DNA of 64,000 bases from Apoderus coryli (lineage: Eukaryota; Arthropoda; Insecta; Coleoptera; Attelabidae), in NCBI GenBank assembly GCA_911728435.2, contig OU452210.1, positions 4,774,001-4,838,000 of the forward strand, read 5' to 3'. A program made the translations under genes and the position numbers. Below the pieces are notes generated by a model. The model was given only the letters and a program-made list of their open reading frames with translations, was not told the DNA's origin and did no database searches. Shown piece by piece: positions 50,501-58,532 of the stretch (its first letter is position 1; each line of letters begins with the position of its first letter).

Positions 50501-53500
50501 GAATGGTGCGCTAGGAGGTCACTGTACATAGGCCCAATTGGACCCTTCCTCTACGAGAAAACAGGGTTTTGCCTTGTTATCGGGCAGTCTAATTCAGTTA
50601 GTCCAAGGTTACCCACAGTTCTCGCTAGGTAGATTCCCGTAGATCTGAAACACTGTTACACTCGCAAAGCAAGTGCTCCAACATCTCCTCATGTTCACAT
50701 GCTCTGCCCAGAGGTTAGTCACACAAAGTCCTTTGGTGGCAATGTCAGTCGAAGGGAACTGCTGGACATTGCCATATATTTCTTTGCAATCTCCATTCTC
50801 ATTCAGAGAGCTCACAATCTCCGCGAGTCTATTGCTTGTTGTCTCTTATCTTGGTTAAAGTTGATCAGGGTTGCAAGATATATGCTTTTAGCCAGCCTAT
50901 CCGCTTTTTGTTGCTTTCGATGTCTGCATCTTTGACTCAGGAAGGTGTTTCCATGGGCTGTACTCACTAGCGAATTTTGGAATTCCATTGCTGGCCCAGC
51001 AGTGTATTTACGTCGCTTAAGGATATTAATGCTCCTCTACTATCTGTGTAGATTGTGATCATTTTTCTCATGGTATTTCCACGGACACATTCGTTTGCAT
51101 CGATGGATGTGCCAGCAAGTTCAGATTGAACGATGTAGTATGTTTTTCCATAGGTTATTTGATGTTTGAGTTGTAGACTACTGGAATATATACCACAGCC
51201 TGTACATTTTATGATCTTTGAGTCATTTACAAATATGTTCACTGAACCTTCCAGGATGGGCTCATCTGATTCAGAGGGGTTGGCCCTTCCAGCCTGCATT
51301 AGTTAGTGGTAGTCTATACGAACTCCTACCCACAGGCGACGTCTGGCCTTCCCACTTCACACAAACGCTAGTTTGACCACCAACCCTATTGAGGCTTAGC
51401 ATTGTTGTCCGTGCCACCTCCTTTAGTTATAAGTCGAGGATGTTTAAGTAGTGCCAATTCTCTTGAATACACAACAAAGTTTTGCATTGGATTGAAACAA
51501 CATTCTATCGCCTTTGATAATAAACTAATATGCTATCTACCCCTAGAAAAGGCTCTTTTGAGCATTGGTGCAGGACCGTGGGTATAACTGGGGGACTGAA
51601 GCCTAGGGCTACAATGTAGGCGACATAAGACCTATGATTTCCTAAGGAGGTGCAGTCCAGGTCTTACCATTACTTAAAGAGGTAGCTCTGGCGACAGTGT
51701 TAAGGCTCAGTAGCATTGTTCAGAGTGAAGTTATTTCAATCTAAAGAGCTCACTCTTATTGGGGTGCAAAAAGCATCATGGCAGTGTTCTGATTATGATA
51801 TATTTATTAGACGTTATCTTCTCCATTAAAAACTGTTAACATTAACATAGACATTACACCTAATTATCTATATTAATAACTACAATTAACAACCAAAAAA
51901 GTAATCTATTTTCACAATATCGTGCCATTGTGAGTAAAAATTAAACAATATTTTGTCACACATTTACGTTGTTGGAACTCAGTCAAAATATTTAATACTT
52001 CCATAAAGATATCTTGTTCAACTCCATATACAATTATATACTTAGCATATGATGGAAATTGCACGTTACCGAAACATGTTCTATCTGAATTTAAATTTCT
52101 TTTAAATCATAATTCAACAATGAAGTTGACGAAAAAAATGTTATTTGAGATTATTACCCATAGTTTTATTAGTAAATGTCAGTTTAGAAGCTGTTTTATT
52201 AGGAATATAAATTTATCGAAAAGTAGGCTTTAAAGGATTTAAGAAACTTTCTAATTTTGAGCGTACTTTGAAATATGGGATGTAAGTTGTTTACAACATA
52301 ATTAGTTTTTAACTGTTCCCAATTTCAAACACCTGTGTCGAAATGTTTACATACAATATTTTACTTTTACGAGTATATTTTTTATTTTTTTTTTCTTAGT
52401 ACCTATTATAAAACATGTAAGATTTTAGGGTGTAAGCACAGAATTTTTTTGATGTTTTACGGCCAAACGTATTTATCAATTGGCAAAAATTGAGTGGAGA
52501 GAAAGATGAAAGATACCAGGTACTAAAAACACAGTTTGTTTATTTTTCTACATCGGGTAGCGTATTGTGACAGCCCTATTAGTAAAATACGAACATAAAT
52601 AAGGGTGGGTCAGGTAGAAAGTGGACGACATAAATAACACTAGCAAAAACATAATTCGGATTTACTTACTCACCGTCACTTGAAGAAGAAGCAATATTTT
52701 ATCTTGAGTTTAAATTCACCTATTGATTTTTGATTTAATATTAGTTAAGAAACGAATGTTTTCATCAATGTAAGGGAAAGTAAATAACTTCTTCAGTGTA
52801 TTTTTTTGTGTTTAAAAATATTGTCTCTTAATTCTATTTTATTTTGGTATACAAGGAAATTTAGTTAGAAATATGTCAACACAGTCACAAATTGTTTCAT
52901 CTCATACTGATTTTTTTTTAATACGTATATATATATTTTTAGGACTGAAGTAGTAAATGGTGAAATCAACAACTCCATTATATCGGATACAGCACCTCCT
53001 CCATGTCCTCCTGATCCTCCAAATGTAAAATTGAGTCATCAACAACTATTACCACCAACACCTTCAGTATATTTGGATAACAAAAAACACGCGTTCAGTC
53101 CGCAGTTGCAGGAGTTCTGCCTGAAACATCCAATTGCTGTAATACGAGGCTTAGCCTCAGCATTAAAATTAGATTTAGGATTATTCTCAACCAAAACATT
53201 AGTCGAAGCTAATCCAGATCATAGTGTGGAAGTCAGAACGCAAATACAACAACCATCAGATGAGAATTACGATCCGCAAACTGGGAAGAAGGTTTGGGCA
53301 TGTATCTCACATCGATCACATACCACAATTGCTAGATATGCGCAATATCAAGCATCGAGTTTTAAGGACAGTTTACGGGTAAGATGTTATTTTAAATCAA
53401 TTTATAATATATAATAATCCATAGAGTAGTACTCTTATGTTTTTCTGCACCCGTGATCTGCCGTCTGAGTTTTATATATGGTTGTTTTAAAGAAATTATT

Positions 53501-56500
53501 TTTTCTTTGATTTTTATTAATATAAAATTCCACCAAGACAAAATAACGGTATTCACTAGAAGGATAGAAATGTGGCTGTCTTTACACCAATCCTTAAAAA
53601 ATATAGGTACGGAACAAAAGACTTACATCCTGTATGCGAATCTCTAGTTTGTCTTTATATTCTGACATTCACTATACCTATTCTTCGACTTTTTCCGAAG
53701 AGAAATTCAGAAAGATTTTGAAATATTAAAAGCCAATGTATTTTTGTAAATGCTACTGTGATGTCAACTTTGAGGTGTTAAGAGGTTCCCTTTATTAAAA
53801 ATATTTTAGGCATGTGATTTCGTTTTAATTTGTTCCTTTAAATTGATTAAATGTTTTTTTGTAATGCAGGAAGAACGAGAAAAAACTGTTGGCGGACTAT
53901 CAGATTCAGATTCGAAAGATTCAACGCAATGTGGTGCTAAAAGGAGGAAGTTAAATTTTCCAGTTACTCCTTCATCCAATTTAAAGAATTGCAAGGAACA
54001 GAAAACACTAAAGTGAGTATGCATGCATACATCTATAATAAAGTACCTATACAAAGTTAGACATATATTTGAATTAAATTAACACAAATTTGATTTACAA
54101 TTATTTATGTTATGGACAACATAAATTTAAAATAGTCTCGTGTTCTAGGTTATAGTAGGGAGAGCTATTATTAGTCTAATTATTTTTTATTGAGTATTAA
54201 TTTTTGGAAATCTCTAACCAAATAATAATATTATACGGTTGATGTTAGGTTTTTACATCCTGTATAATCATAGCAATTCTCCTAGCTGAAGCTTATAAAG
54301 TATAGTAAGTACCCAGAGTTTTATAGCAAGCAGTACATGCTAGAAAGCAAAGTCGAGGTCTCGCAAACTCCTGCCAGTTACCATCGGAACTTGGCTCATG
54401 GGTTTTGTATATTTGTTTTTTGCGTTCGTCGCATTTTATTGTCTTTAAAAATGACAGAGTCATGAGCAACGAATTTTCTTTAAATTTGAAAATAAGGTGA
54501 TTGTTTCTACTCGCAAGTTATTGTGCAACATGGAAATGCTTAAAGAAGTTAGACGATCAATTAATAATTTTACCTTTTACATATTGAGTGAGCGCCGACT
54601 GGCTTCTTCACCAGAGCATTCATCGAACATTGTGCACAGTTTTTGGCAACATACTTAAAATATTCTTGGGCTTGGGTCCATACAGGCCTCAACTTCGCCT
54701 TTTGTACATTATTTTTGATTATTGACAATAAAGTCATATACAGGGTGTTAGTAAATAAGTGCGACAAATTTCATGAGGGGATTTTGCATAAGAAAATAAA
54801 GAAAGTTTGCTATATAAACGTATGTTCGTAAATGTTTCGTTTCCAAGCCACAGTGAGTTAAAGTTTTTCTTAAAAACTGATGGTTTATTTAAAAAAAAAA
54901 AACTATTTAATATTTCTAATGTTTCGTAAATTTTGCCTTTAGCTAAAAAAAGTTGCCAATACAACTGGCAATTTTACCGTTACTTATCCGTGAATTATTT
55001 ATCGTATTGCATTGTATTTAAATTTGATGATTGTAATTATCATATTTCTAGGTTTGGGACAAATGTAGATTTATCAGATGACAGGAAGTGGCGGCCACAA
55101 CTGCAAGAGTTGATGAAACTACCGGCTTTTGCGAGGGTTGTTTCAGCGGCAAACATGTTATCGCACGTAGGGCACGTTATTTTAGGCATGAATACAGTTC
55201 AGTTGTATATGAAAGTACCTGGTAGTAGAACGCCAGGACACCAAGAAAACAACAATTTTTGTTCAATAAATATCAATATCGGTCCAGGAGATTGTGAATG
55301 GTTTGCTGTACCAGATGCTTATTGGGGCGCTATTTGCAGGTAATAGTTGTTTAATTCATACTCTCTCAAATAAAGATTACTAAATTCTCATAACGCATAA
55401 GATTTATTTCAATATGATTAAATTAACTAAATATATGATCTGATGTGTTTCAAATGGTACACTAGAAAACAAACAATCATAGTTTAAAGCTATTTTGGAT
55501 AGATTTTCTTAGGAGATGGAAATATATAGGATATTTCGACATATTAATTACAATTTTGTAAATAGTATTCCGGTTGCTGCTCCCACCGATGCTGATAATA
55601 AATATTATACCAATATTAAAGCTATAGTCACGTCTTATTTGCATTTTTCGAAAGTTGATGAGCATGAGATTGGCAAAGTATTATCGCAACTTAAATCAAA
55701 AGCTGTTGGGTCCGATGGTATTTATGTAGATTTCATGATTTTTTTTGCTGTTCTTTTATATTGAAATATATTATGCCACTTAGTAGTAAATTGTTGTATT
55801 GACAGGTCAGTGTATGCGTCTGACTGGAAACTCTAATATAACTCCGCTCCCTAAGACGTCCTATAAGCATATGGCCGGAAATTCAGGAGGAAAACGAATT
55901 AATTTAATATAGCCCTAGTTTACCTAAGAAGCAACACTAGACCTTACCCTGTAATCTTAATGAATGACAATGGAATCGGCAAAAAATGGGATATTTTCGA
56001 ATTTATGAGTCAGGATTTGGTTGGTGGTTGGTAATTTAGTGGTCCTGGATTCGAGCTCAAAGGAGTACAAATAGTTTTTAATTTCGTAAACAAAATTTTC
56101 CTTTATATATTATATATATAAATCTATGTGGAATTTCTAAATACATTTGAATATATATATCGCTTCATTAATTTAAAAATGTATTCAAAATCAACCTCAT
56201 ACTCTACATAGCTATTCCTATAATCAAATTATGTTTCTTTCAGGTTATGTGAGCAGAATCAAATAAACTATCTTCATGGTTCTTGGTGGCCAGTACTAGA
56301 AGATCTTTACAATGCCAATATACCCGTGTACCGATTTCTTCAAAGACCTGGTGATTTAGTGTGGGTGAACGCTGGTTGCGTACATTGGGTACAAGCTGTT
56401 GGTTGGTGTAACAACATCGCATGGAATGTTGGCCCATTAACGGCACGGCAATACCAGTTAGCAATTGAGCGGTACGAATGGAATAAACTGCAAAGCTTCA

Positions 56501-58532
56501 AATCAATTGTACCGATGTTGCATTTGTCGTGGAATCTTGCAAGGAATATTAAAGTATCTGATCGAAAGCTGTTTGAACTTATCAAGTATGTTTTTATGTG
56601 CTAAGTTATCAAATATGATAAGCTGAAAAAATTATTATTAGAGGTTTTACGTTAGCCACAAATATTCTTTATTAATTTTTCTTATTGTTTATCCCTACCC
56701 AGTCGTTGGTCAGAATTGGTTAACGCAACAAACTGGCTAAGTATGATTATCATGCATGATTTGTTGTTTTCTCACTGGCGTCATTTATATAATTATAAAT
56801 TATTTATTATCCAGGGAATAGGGGTTCTACTCAAGTAGTTTTGAAAATCATCCATAAACTTAGTTTATGCATGATTTTGGATCCTAATCGAGCCGAATTA
56901 CATCATCATTTATGTTTATAAAATATTCAGTTTTATAATTTCTCCACACAAAAATGTAATTAATATTATAGAAGCCAAGTGTTATTTACAATTTAGAAAG
57001 TTTTTCATTGACTAAAAAGAGAGAATTATAATACATTCTAATGTAATTTATATGAATTTATAAAATTATTTCTTAAATTTTTCTCAGTATGCTTAATTAG
57101 GTTATGATTTTTCTTCCAGGAACTGTATTTTAAGAGCTTTAGTCAAATGTACGCGAATATTGGAATTTGTGAAGGCTAAAGGCGTTGAAGTTAAATTTCA
57201 TGGAAGAGGCAAAAATGAGGCATCCCACTATTGTGGACAATGTGAGGTATTTATCTTTTATACATATTAATGTCATTACTAAAGTGAAAGTAACCAACAG
57301 TCGTGTGTGAGAAGACAGTTAAATCCCATGACTATAATAATAAAGGTATTTTGTTATGAAAATGGGCGAGAACTCATAAACTACATTTTAGTCGAATTGG
57401 AGATTAAATTACATAAAATATTTACAACTCAACATTATCTGATATCAAAACATAATTAAGTTGTCAACAAGCAGCAACATAATATTTATCTTGTGATACA
57501 ATATACGTGTGTAGGTACTGTTCCTAAAGTATCTTTTGAATGTGCTCAATGATACCCCCTCATATAACGTTTTCGCACCTACGTCTTATGAGTATTCAAT
57601 TTCCCATTCAGAACAAAGCGACTTTGGTAAACAAGTTTTAAATTTACATAATATATCGTCTAATTATTGTAATTGCTTTATTAGGTGATCCGATGAACGC
57701 AAAACCCGATCTATTTATATTCCCGAGTTTTTACAGAGGCTTTGAGCATTGTTTTGATGAATACCAGAGTTCATTAATGTACGAGTTGAATACTCAAATT
57801 GTCGAACAGAAGATACGCCGTTTTACAGAAGTATACACCTTCCTTAGCTTCAGAATTAAATAACAAGATTTTCTAACATTTCCTGATTGTATAGCAACTT
57901 CTATAGGGTGTCCAATGGAAGATTTGCGTGGAATTTGAATGTATTTTTGTAGAAATTTAAACCAAATTTTTGATTTTCGTGGAAAATTAATACTTGTTAA
58001 TGCATTAATGTAATATTTTTTATTAATAGGTAATTATCGTATTATAACTACTAGAATCCATAGTTTTACTTTGCACTAATTCTGTTTAAAACATTTAATC
58101 TGTTAATTACAACAGTTATCGGATCATACTGTAGTACGGAACGACTTTAACACGAGTCCCCATTTAATGTATTTGTAGCTTCCGTTTCCTATTTAGGAAA
58201 AAATAATAAAGTGGTTTTTTTTGCATTAAGATTTTCATTCCTTTTGTAATAATATAATGATTACAAATTCTCGATATTTTCTCATTTTAGTGTTAATTGA
58301 ACCTTAAATTAACTACTTTTTTCAGATCGAAGTATTCAACATCTTATTCATACGTGAACAAGAAAAACGTCATGTTGTCCATTGTATGGATTGCGCAAGG
58401 AAACAATCCCCAAATCTTGAGGGATTCGTTTGTTTGGAGGAATATAAATTACAAGAATTATGTGAAGTTTATAATAGCTTTGTGTTGCATAATAACGTGA
58501 ATCCTATCCCCGATCAATATAGACTTCTTTAA
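17344..58532 (+). CDS. Utx: Utx/KDM6A histone H3K27 demethylase (5' end missing), 11 exons
   Basis: Exons 17344-17519, 42134-42809, 42872-43073, 49136-49619, 49769-50012, 52943-53378, 53870-54012, 55052-55339, 56244-56585, 57120-57246 and 58326-58532 all have AG/GT borders and join in frame to 1107 residues ending in TAA. Order: TPR repeats, Gln/Pro-rich linker, JmjC domain, C-terminal zinc domain. The JmjC iron ligands are visible as H and E of GHQE (codons 55239 and 55245) and H of VHW (codon 56383), 80 residues apart as in human KDM6A. Known role of the family: Fe(II)/2-oxoglutarate-dependent removal of methyl groups from H3K27me2/3 in the nucleus, within MLL3/4 (Trr) COMPASS complexes. 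The first exon seen starts inside a TPR and its first base completes a codon, so upstream exons are missing; about 130-150 residues would be expected by comparison with KDM6A. Identification rests on near-continuous family similarity. Confidence 0.96.
17725..18905 (+). pseudogene. Jockey-like retrotransposon, internally deleted
   Basis: Starts [20 protein letters not shown] (RT motif A), continues [33 protein letters not shown] and INDIFN, then LLFADYF where the catalytic ADD is mutated. After a gap it resumes at 18268 with the ORF2 C-terminus ([28 protein letters not shown]). Its 3' end is a conserved TGTAATCCAAATAAATAAAT tail. The insertion lies 200 bp inside the giant Utx intron, in sense. 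The same family is present at 39780-41612. Confidence 0.85.
18912..19430 (-). mobile_element. 3' end of a minus-strand retroelement
   Basis: ATAATAATAG followed by TCTTTATTAAGAAGCAAC is the inverted tail of a non-LTR element with an A/T-trinucleotide end. It shares GGCGAAGTCTAGC with a copy at about 25787. No coding motif was identified further in. Confidence 0.4.
19610..20117. mobile_element. Non-autonomous transposon copy ending GAAACACCCTGTA
   Basis: Contains CCCCTAACTCCACTGGACTT, also at 29448, and the segment AACACCTTGTATCTTGGAAAC followed by CTTAAATATTGCCGCGTC and TTTTTGAAACACCCTGTA, shared with 29513-29600 and 48728-48840. Confidence 0.5.
20240..22250. repeat. Diverged tandem repeat of ~500-600 bp units
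   Basis: The phrases AAACTATGTTGNGGTTACAC (20343, 20941, 21450), TGCAATATTTGATAT and CATTAAACATAATG recur four times in the same order and orientation, the last copy partial at 22140-22240. The open frame at 21922-22146 is not supported as a gene. Confidence 0.75.
22251..23048. other. No gene seen
   Basis: AT-rich intronic sequence with a GGGACACCCTGTATTTG terminus at 22384, the only recognisable TE signal. Confidence 0.5.
23049..23370 (+). mobile_element. Small inverted-arm element with hammerhead-like motif
   Basis: Left arm 23049-23098 and right arm 23321-23369 are inverted copies (TTAACTGTAGGAAATAAAA versus TTTTATTTCCTACAGTTAA). Just before the right arm, 23268-23300 holds CTGATGA, one extra T, GGA/TCC, GAAA and ACATGTA, a hammerhead-like motif with a short palindromic stem III. 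It resembles Penelope-like terminal repeat debris. Confidence 0.45.
24363..24870 (+). pseudogene. Tc1-like transposase remnant
   Basis: With frameshifts the plus strand reads [50 protein letters not shown] and then [19 protein letters not shown] followed by [14 protein letters not shown]. The second catalytic aspartate of the DDE triad is therefore visible. The C-terminus is missing and several stops are present. Confidence 0.8.
25752..26000 (-). mobile_element. 3' end of a minus-strand retroelement
   Basis: AATAATAATATTAATAAAGC followed by GGGCGAAGTCTAGCC; same family as 18912-19430. Immediately left, 25709-25750 is a degraded hammerhead-like stretch (GTTAGCATCCTTAA). Confidence 0.4.
26245..26335 (+). 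pseudogene. Mariner-like transposase scrap
   Basis: Encodes LNFELLLHP and, after a one-base deletion, [10 protein letters not shown], equivalent to the conserved LPHPPYSPDLAPSDY motif of mariner transposases. Little else is readable. Confidence 0.5.
26385..26515 (-). pseudogene. Tc1-like transposase C-terminal fragment
   Basis: The minus strand reads [20 protein letters not shown] followed by [11 protein letters not shown], matching the WPxxSPDLNPIEHVWDxLxRR motif of Tc1 transposases (third catalytic region). Opposite in orientation to the 24.4-kb copy. Confidence 0.7.
26724..27260. repeat. Three tandem copies of a ~190-bp unit
   Basis: TTTGCAAAACACAAGTTAGG occurs at about 26730, 26918 and (diverged) 27109, each followed by AAGAAACAT and TTTCAATTTTAAACGA-type sequence. 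The first copy is open ([20 protein letters not shown]) but the others carry stops; origin unknown. Confidence 0.75.
27270..29030. other. No gene seen; one hammerhead-like motif
   Basis: AT-rich intron sequence. Apart from the motif at 28048-28083, listed separately, only an ACCCTGTATT terminus at 28780 stands out. Confidence 0.5.
28048..28083 (-). ncRNA. Minimal hammerhead-like motif
   Basis: Minus strand: GTAC, core CTGAAGA, one extra A, stem II GGC/GCC with ATACTA loop, GAAA, minimal stem III (ACGT) ending GTA, then GTAC. The two GTAC ends pair as stem I. It lacks a proper stem III loop, so it may only act as a dimer or be a relic. Confidence 0.45.
29173..29600. mobile_element. MITE with ~35-bp terminal inverted repeats
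   Basis: The left end TTTACACGGGGTGTTTCAAA continuing to GCAATATTTAAG is the inverse of the right end CTTAAATATTGCCACGTC through ACATCCTGTATAC. Internal parts are shared with 19610-20117. The same terminus is joined to transposase-like coding sequence at 48441-48842, which is a candidate source family. Confidence 0.6.
29786..30244. mobile_element. MITE with ~20-bp inverted ends, copy A
   Basis: Ends CCTGACTACATAAAAAG (29786-29802) and the inverse CTTTTTATGTAGCCAG (30229-30244). Same ends as 33451-33770. Confidence 0.55.
30130..30301 (-). other. Exon-like open stretch after a strong acceptor
   Basis: The minus strand has a long pyrimidine tract and ACAG ending at 30302, then an open frame of 56 codons starting [19 protein letters not shown] related stretch starts at 33830 ([11 protein letters not shown] then stop) after a similar tract. 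Most of the frame runs through MITE copy A, so only the first ~19 codons could be ancestral. Function not recognised. Confidence 0.25.
30880..31200. repeat. Degenerate AAGTACTT-type low-complexity repeat
   Basis: Variants of AAGTACTTGAAGTA occur densely in both orientations. Such sequence is often found inside MITEs, but clear ends were not seen. Confidence 0.5.
31280..31580 (-). mobile_element. Partial copy of the long-inverted-repeat transposon arm
   Basis: Matches the right arm of the element at 43868-45428 (AATATTTGATAATATACA, GACCACCCTGTAACC, TTGTTGAACTACC, GGAGACCTGTTT) in the same order. Its partner arm is absent. Directly downstream, 31652-31690 has CTGAGGAT, a hairpin and GGCGAAAT, a hammerhead-like relic. 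Confidence 0.6.
32415..32455 (+). ncRNA. Hammerhead-like relic
   Basis: CTGATGA, extra T, GCC/GGC hairpin with AATGTAA loop, GAAAC. GGTA before and TACC after could pair as stem I. No clear NUH cleavage site or stem III, so likely inactive. Confidence 0.35.
32489..33070 (+). mobile_element. Reverse-transcriptase fragment framed by inverted arms
   Basis: Arms of about 85 bp (32489-32577 and 32981-33070) are inverted copies. Both carry, pointing outward from the middle, CCTGA(G/A) followed by TGGCAATAAAGCTA and GAA(G/A)CG, hammerhead-like. Between them the plus strand reads [39 protein letters not shown] and [10 protein letters not shown], a non-LTR-type RT (KAFDSVPH and Y-x-DD region, here YLDY) with the centre deleted. 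Coding is broken. Confidence 0.6.
33451..33770. mobile_element. MITE with 20-bp inverted ends, copy B
   Basis: Ends GCTGACTACATAAAAAGTGC and the inverse CACTTTTTATGTAGTCAGC. Both copies lie in related host sequence whose right side is GCGAAGTT(T/C)CT followed by a poly-A tract. Confidence 0.6.
36466..36550 (-). mobile_element. Penelope-like terminal repeat relic with degraded hammerhead
   Basis: The minus strand matches the arm of the 5873-6673 element (CTGAGGATGCTAACAG, then CGAAACGAGC, then GAGATTTAAAAAAGTG and TTGGTGAAG). Stem II has a mismatch and the GTC site reads TTT, so it is inactive. Confidence 0.7.
37766..37802. repeat. Perfect 14-bp inverted repeat
   Basis: GTTTAACCATTGTC and its inverse GACAATGGTTTAAC with a 9-base spacer; AAAGACAATG is repeated at 37819. 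At 37836, CAGTGGTCGCCAACC resembles the terminal inverted repeat of hAT transposons; the opposite end was not found. Confidence 0.45.
39121..39164. repeat. Short CATAGGTAGGTACCTA repeat
   Basis: Two direct copies of ATAGGTAGGTACCTA in tandem, each internally palindromic. Confidence 0.8.
39780..41612 (+). pseudogene. Jockey-like retrotransposon, catalytic core deleted
   Basis: Plus-strand pieces: [54 protein letters not shown] (RT fingers), then a jump from LDSKID straight to [17 protein letters not shown], so the palm motifs are missing. C-terminus: [30 protein letters not shown]. Tail GTGATCCAAATAAATAAAT as in the 17.7-kb copy, so the same family. A large inverted repeat (40708-41530) is inserted in its 3' part. 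Confidence 0.85.
40708..41530. mobile_element. Foldback-like element: ~300-bp inverted arms
   Basis: Left arm about 40708-41005 and right arm about 41212-41530 are inverted copies with a ~210-bp centre. Shared stretches include TTACTTTTTGAGGAGAAAAA, GCCATTTTCAATTCA and ATCGCCATAGTTTGGCACTT. The open frame at 41017-41241 is the centre and is not considered a gene. Confidence 0.8.
42134..42809 (+). CDS. Utx: Utx exon: main TPR block
   Basis: The largest exon (676 bp) encodes several consecutive TPR units. Recognisable anchors are [55 protein letters not shown] and [11 protein letters not shown], nearly identical to KDM6A. TPRs form the scaffold for partner binding in the COMPASS complex. It starts after TTTTTCAG (phase 1) and ends two bases into a codon before GTAAGT. 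The Ala-Trp-Asn-Leu helix near 42580 is the last clear TPR, after which the sequence becomes less conserved. Confidence 0.96.
42872..43073 (+). CDS. Utx: Utx exon: conserved [10 protein letters not shown] segment
   Basis: It follows a very short 62-bp intron. It encodes [19 protein letters not shown], the short motif conserved after the TPRs in KDM6A (SIEEAWSLPI), then a Gln/Pro-rich tail. The first base completes a Gln codon; it ends on a complete Lys codon before GTAAGT. Confidence 0.94.
43450..43572. ncRNA. Head-to-head pair of hammerhead motifs
   Basis: Two inverted copies about 35 bases apart. The minus-strand one has intact core CTGATGA (43484-43490), GAAA (43465-43468), ACATGTC with its GTC site at 43459 and a short stem I (AGA/TCT). 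The plus-strand one (43532-43563) has a perfect six-pair stem II (GGAGTT/AACTCC) but the core starts T instead of C. Both carry the extra T after the core. Confidence 0.55.
43839..43862. repeat. (AT)n microsatellite
   Basis: Twelve uninterrupted AT units, directly left of the long-inverted-repeat transposon. Confidence 0.95.
43868..45428 (-). mobile_element. DNA transposon with ~450-550-bp inverted arms
   Basis: Left arm about 43868-44316 and right arm about 44875-45428 are inverted (shared: GTGATTNCTGAGGTCAACCC, GGTTACAGGGTGGTCGCAAA, ATTATCAAATATTCTGAAAT). The centre encodes a transposase-like helix-turn-helix fragment on the minus strand. It lies in the Utx intron between 43074 and 49135. 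A one-armed copy is at 31280-31580. Confidence 0.75.
44561..44767 (-). pseudogene. Transposon helix-turn-helix (DUF4817-like) fragment
   Basis: Reads [19 protein letters not shown], then [16 protein letters not shown]. This fits the pattern of the insect transposon HTH domain (YsneE ... D/N-x-x-x-iyGec ... A-x-x-x-Y-x-E-r-yP). Only this domain remains. Assignment by pattern, not by search. Confidence 0.45.
45681..45740 (+). ncRNA. Canonical type I hammerhead ribozyme
   Basis: Stem I TCACCA (45691-45696) pairs exactly with TGGTGA (45730-45735); a distal TGC/GCA helix and a 7/2-base internal loop extend it. Core CTGATGA 45697-45703, stem II GTTG/CAAC with a five-base loop, GAAA 45717-45720, stem III ACG/CGT with GCC loop, cleavage site GTC ending at 45729. 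All invariant core bases are present and there is no extra base after the core, unlike the other motifs here. Confidence 0.8.
45778..45798. repeat. Perfect 10-bp palindromic hairpin
   Basis: CTTGTTACAT, one T, ATGTAACAAG, 43 bases after the hammerhead. It may be part of the same small element. Confidence 0.7.
46520..47370 (-). pseudogene. R1/I-like retrotransposon RNase H and C-terminal remnant
   Basis: Minus-strand order: [20 protein letters not shown] (47300-47360), related to the FQAEVLAI motif of retrotransposon RNase H, then [10 protein letters not shown], then [17 protein letters not shown] at about 46840, related to the C-terminal Cys/His motif. Frames are broken. Same family as 50520-51600 and 61690-62390. 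Confidence 0.65.
48441..48842 (-). pseudogene. Transposon HTH protein with terminal repeat
   Basis: Reads [10 protein letters not shown], a one-base shift, then [33 protein letters not shown] and [13 protein letters not shown], the HTH domain (DUF4817-like) of an insect transposon. Its outer end at 48840 is TACAGGGTGTTTCAAAAAGA, the terminus shared with the MITEs at 19.6 and 29.2 kb. Truncated after the HTH. Lies in a Utx intron. Confidence 0.7.
49136..49619 (+). CDS. Utx: Utx exon: Gln-rich linker
   Basis: Phase 0 start after TTTTTTTAAG. It encodes [13 protein letters not shown], related to the LTPQKLQHLEQ motif of KDM6A, followed by [15 protein letters not shown] and a run of six glutamines near 49305, then an acidic segment ([16 protein letters not shown]). 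Predicted disordered linker between TPRs and catalytic domain. It ends one base into a codon before GTAAGT. Confidence 0.9.
49769..50012 (+). CDS. Utx: Utx exon: Ser/Thr-rich linker
   Basis: Phase 1 start completes a Glu codon, then [18 protein letters not shown]. It continues with a low-complexity Ser/Lys-rich region and ends [15 protein letters not shown], matching the conserved motif that precedes the JmjC region in KDM6A (SAEVLKACR). Ends phase 2 before GTAAGT. Confidence 0.88.
50520..51600 (-). pseudogene. R1/I-like retrotransposon RNase H fragment
   Basis: Minus strand: [20 protein letters not shown] (RNase H strand with DGS changed to NDS), [32 protein letters not shown] (TDS motif), then [18 protein letters not shown] (Cys/His C-terminal motif). 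Key acidic residues are partly replaced, so it is inactive. Located in the Utx intron 50013-52942. Confidence 0.75.
52045..52090 (+). ncRNA. Hammerhead-like relic
   Basis: ATATGATGG, a hairpin region, then CCGAAACATGTTC; resembles the 23.3- and 43.5-kb motifs but the core has lost CTG. Inactive relic. Confidence 0.35.
52943..53378 (+). CDS. Utx: Utx exon: pre-JmjC helical region
   Basis: Encodes [56 protein letters not shown] and [16 protein letters not shown], all diagnostic of KDM6 family proteins just upstream of the JmjC fold. Phase 2 start completes Lys; ends on a complete Arg codon before GTAAGA. Confidence 0.95.
53870..54012 (+). CDS. Utx: Utx exon: charged linker before JmjC
   Basis: Phase 0 start after TTTTTTTGTAATGCAG. 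Encodes [19 protein letters not shown] and then a basic segment [10 protein letters not shown] that could act as a nuclear localisation signal (inference). The position corresponds to the variable acidic/basic stretch just before the catalytic domain of KDM6A. Ends phase 2 before GTGAGT. Confidence 0.9.
55052..55339 (+). CDS. Utx: Utx exon: JmjC catalytic core with HxE
   Basis: Encodes [20 protein letters not shown], then [19 protein letters not shown] and [19 protein letters not shown]850 and E852 of the visible peptide are the first two Fe(II) ligands; the Lys and Thr of KVPGSRTPG correspond to 2-oxoglutarate contacts in KDM6A. All key residues are intact, so the protein should be catalytically competent, unlike the weakly active UTY. 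Phase 2 start, phase 2 end before GTAATA. Confidence 0.97.
55516..55745 (+). pseudogene. Jockey-like RT N-terminal fragment
   Basis: Encodes [19 protein letters not shown] and [20 protein letters not shown] followed by VGSDGI, the region before RT motif 1 (K-x-x-A-x-G-x-DGI). Truncated afterwards. Inserted between the two JmjC exons of Utx, in sense. Confidence 0.75.
56244..56585 (+). CDS. Utx: Utx exon: JmjC C-terminal half with third iron ligand
   Basis: Encodes [40 protein letters not shown] (H930 is the distal Fe(II) ligand), [20 protein letters not shown] and [18 protein letters not shown]. The 80-residue distance between the two histidines equals that in human KDM6A. Phase 2 at both ends. 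Confidence 0.97.
57120..57246 (+). CDS. Utx: Utx exon: helical region and first zinc cysteines
   Basis: Encodes the helix after JmjC ([18 protein letters not shown]) and then ASHYCGQCE, whose two cysteines (codons 57232 and 57241) are half of the C-terminal zinc site needed for H3 tail recognition in KDM6A. Ends on a complete Glu codon before GTATTT. Confidence 0.94.
58326..58532 (+). CDS. Utx: Utx last exon: second zinc cysteines and C-terminus
   Basis: Encodes [16 protein letters not shown], then HCMDCARK supplying the other cysteine pair of the zinc site, then [18 protein letters not shown] and the stop TAA at 58530-58532. The C-terminal extension beyond the KDM6A core is short (about 15 residues). 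Confidence 0.95.
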   Translation: MEVFNILFIREQEKRHVVHCMDCARKQSPNLEGFVCLEEYKLQELCEVYNSFVLHNNVNPIPDQYRLL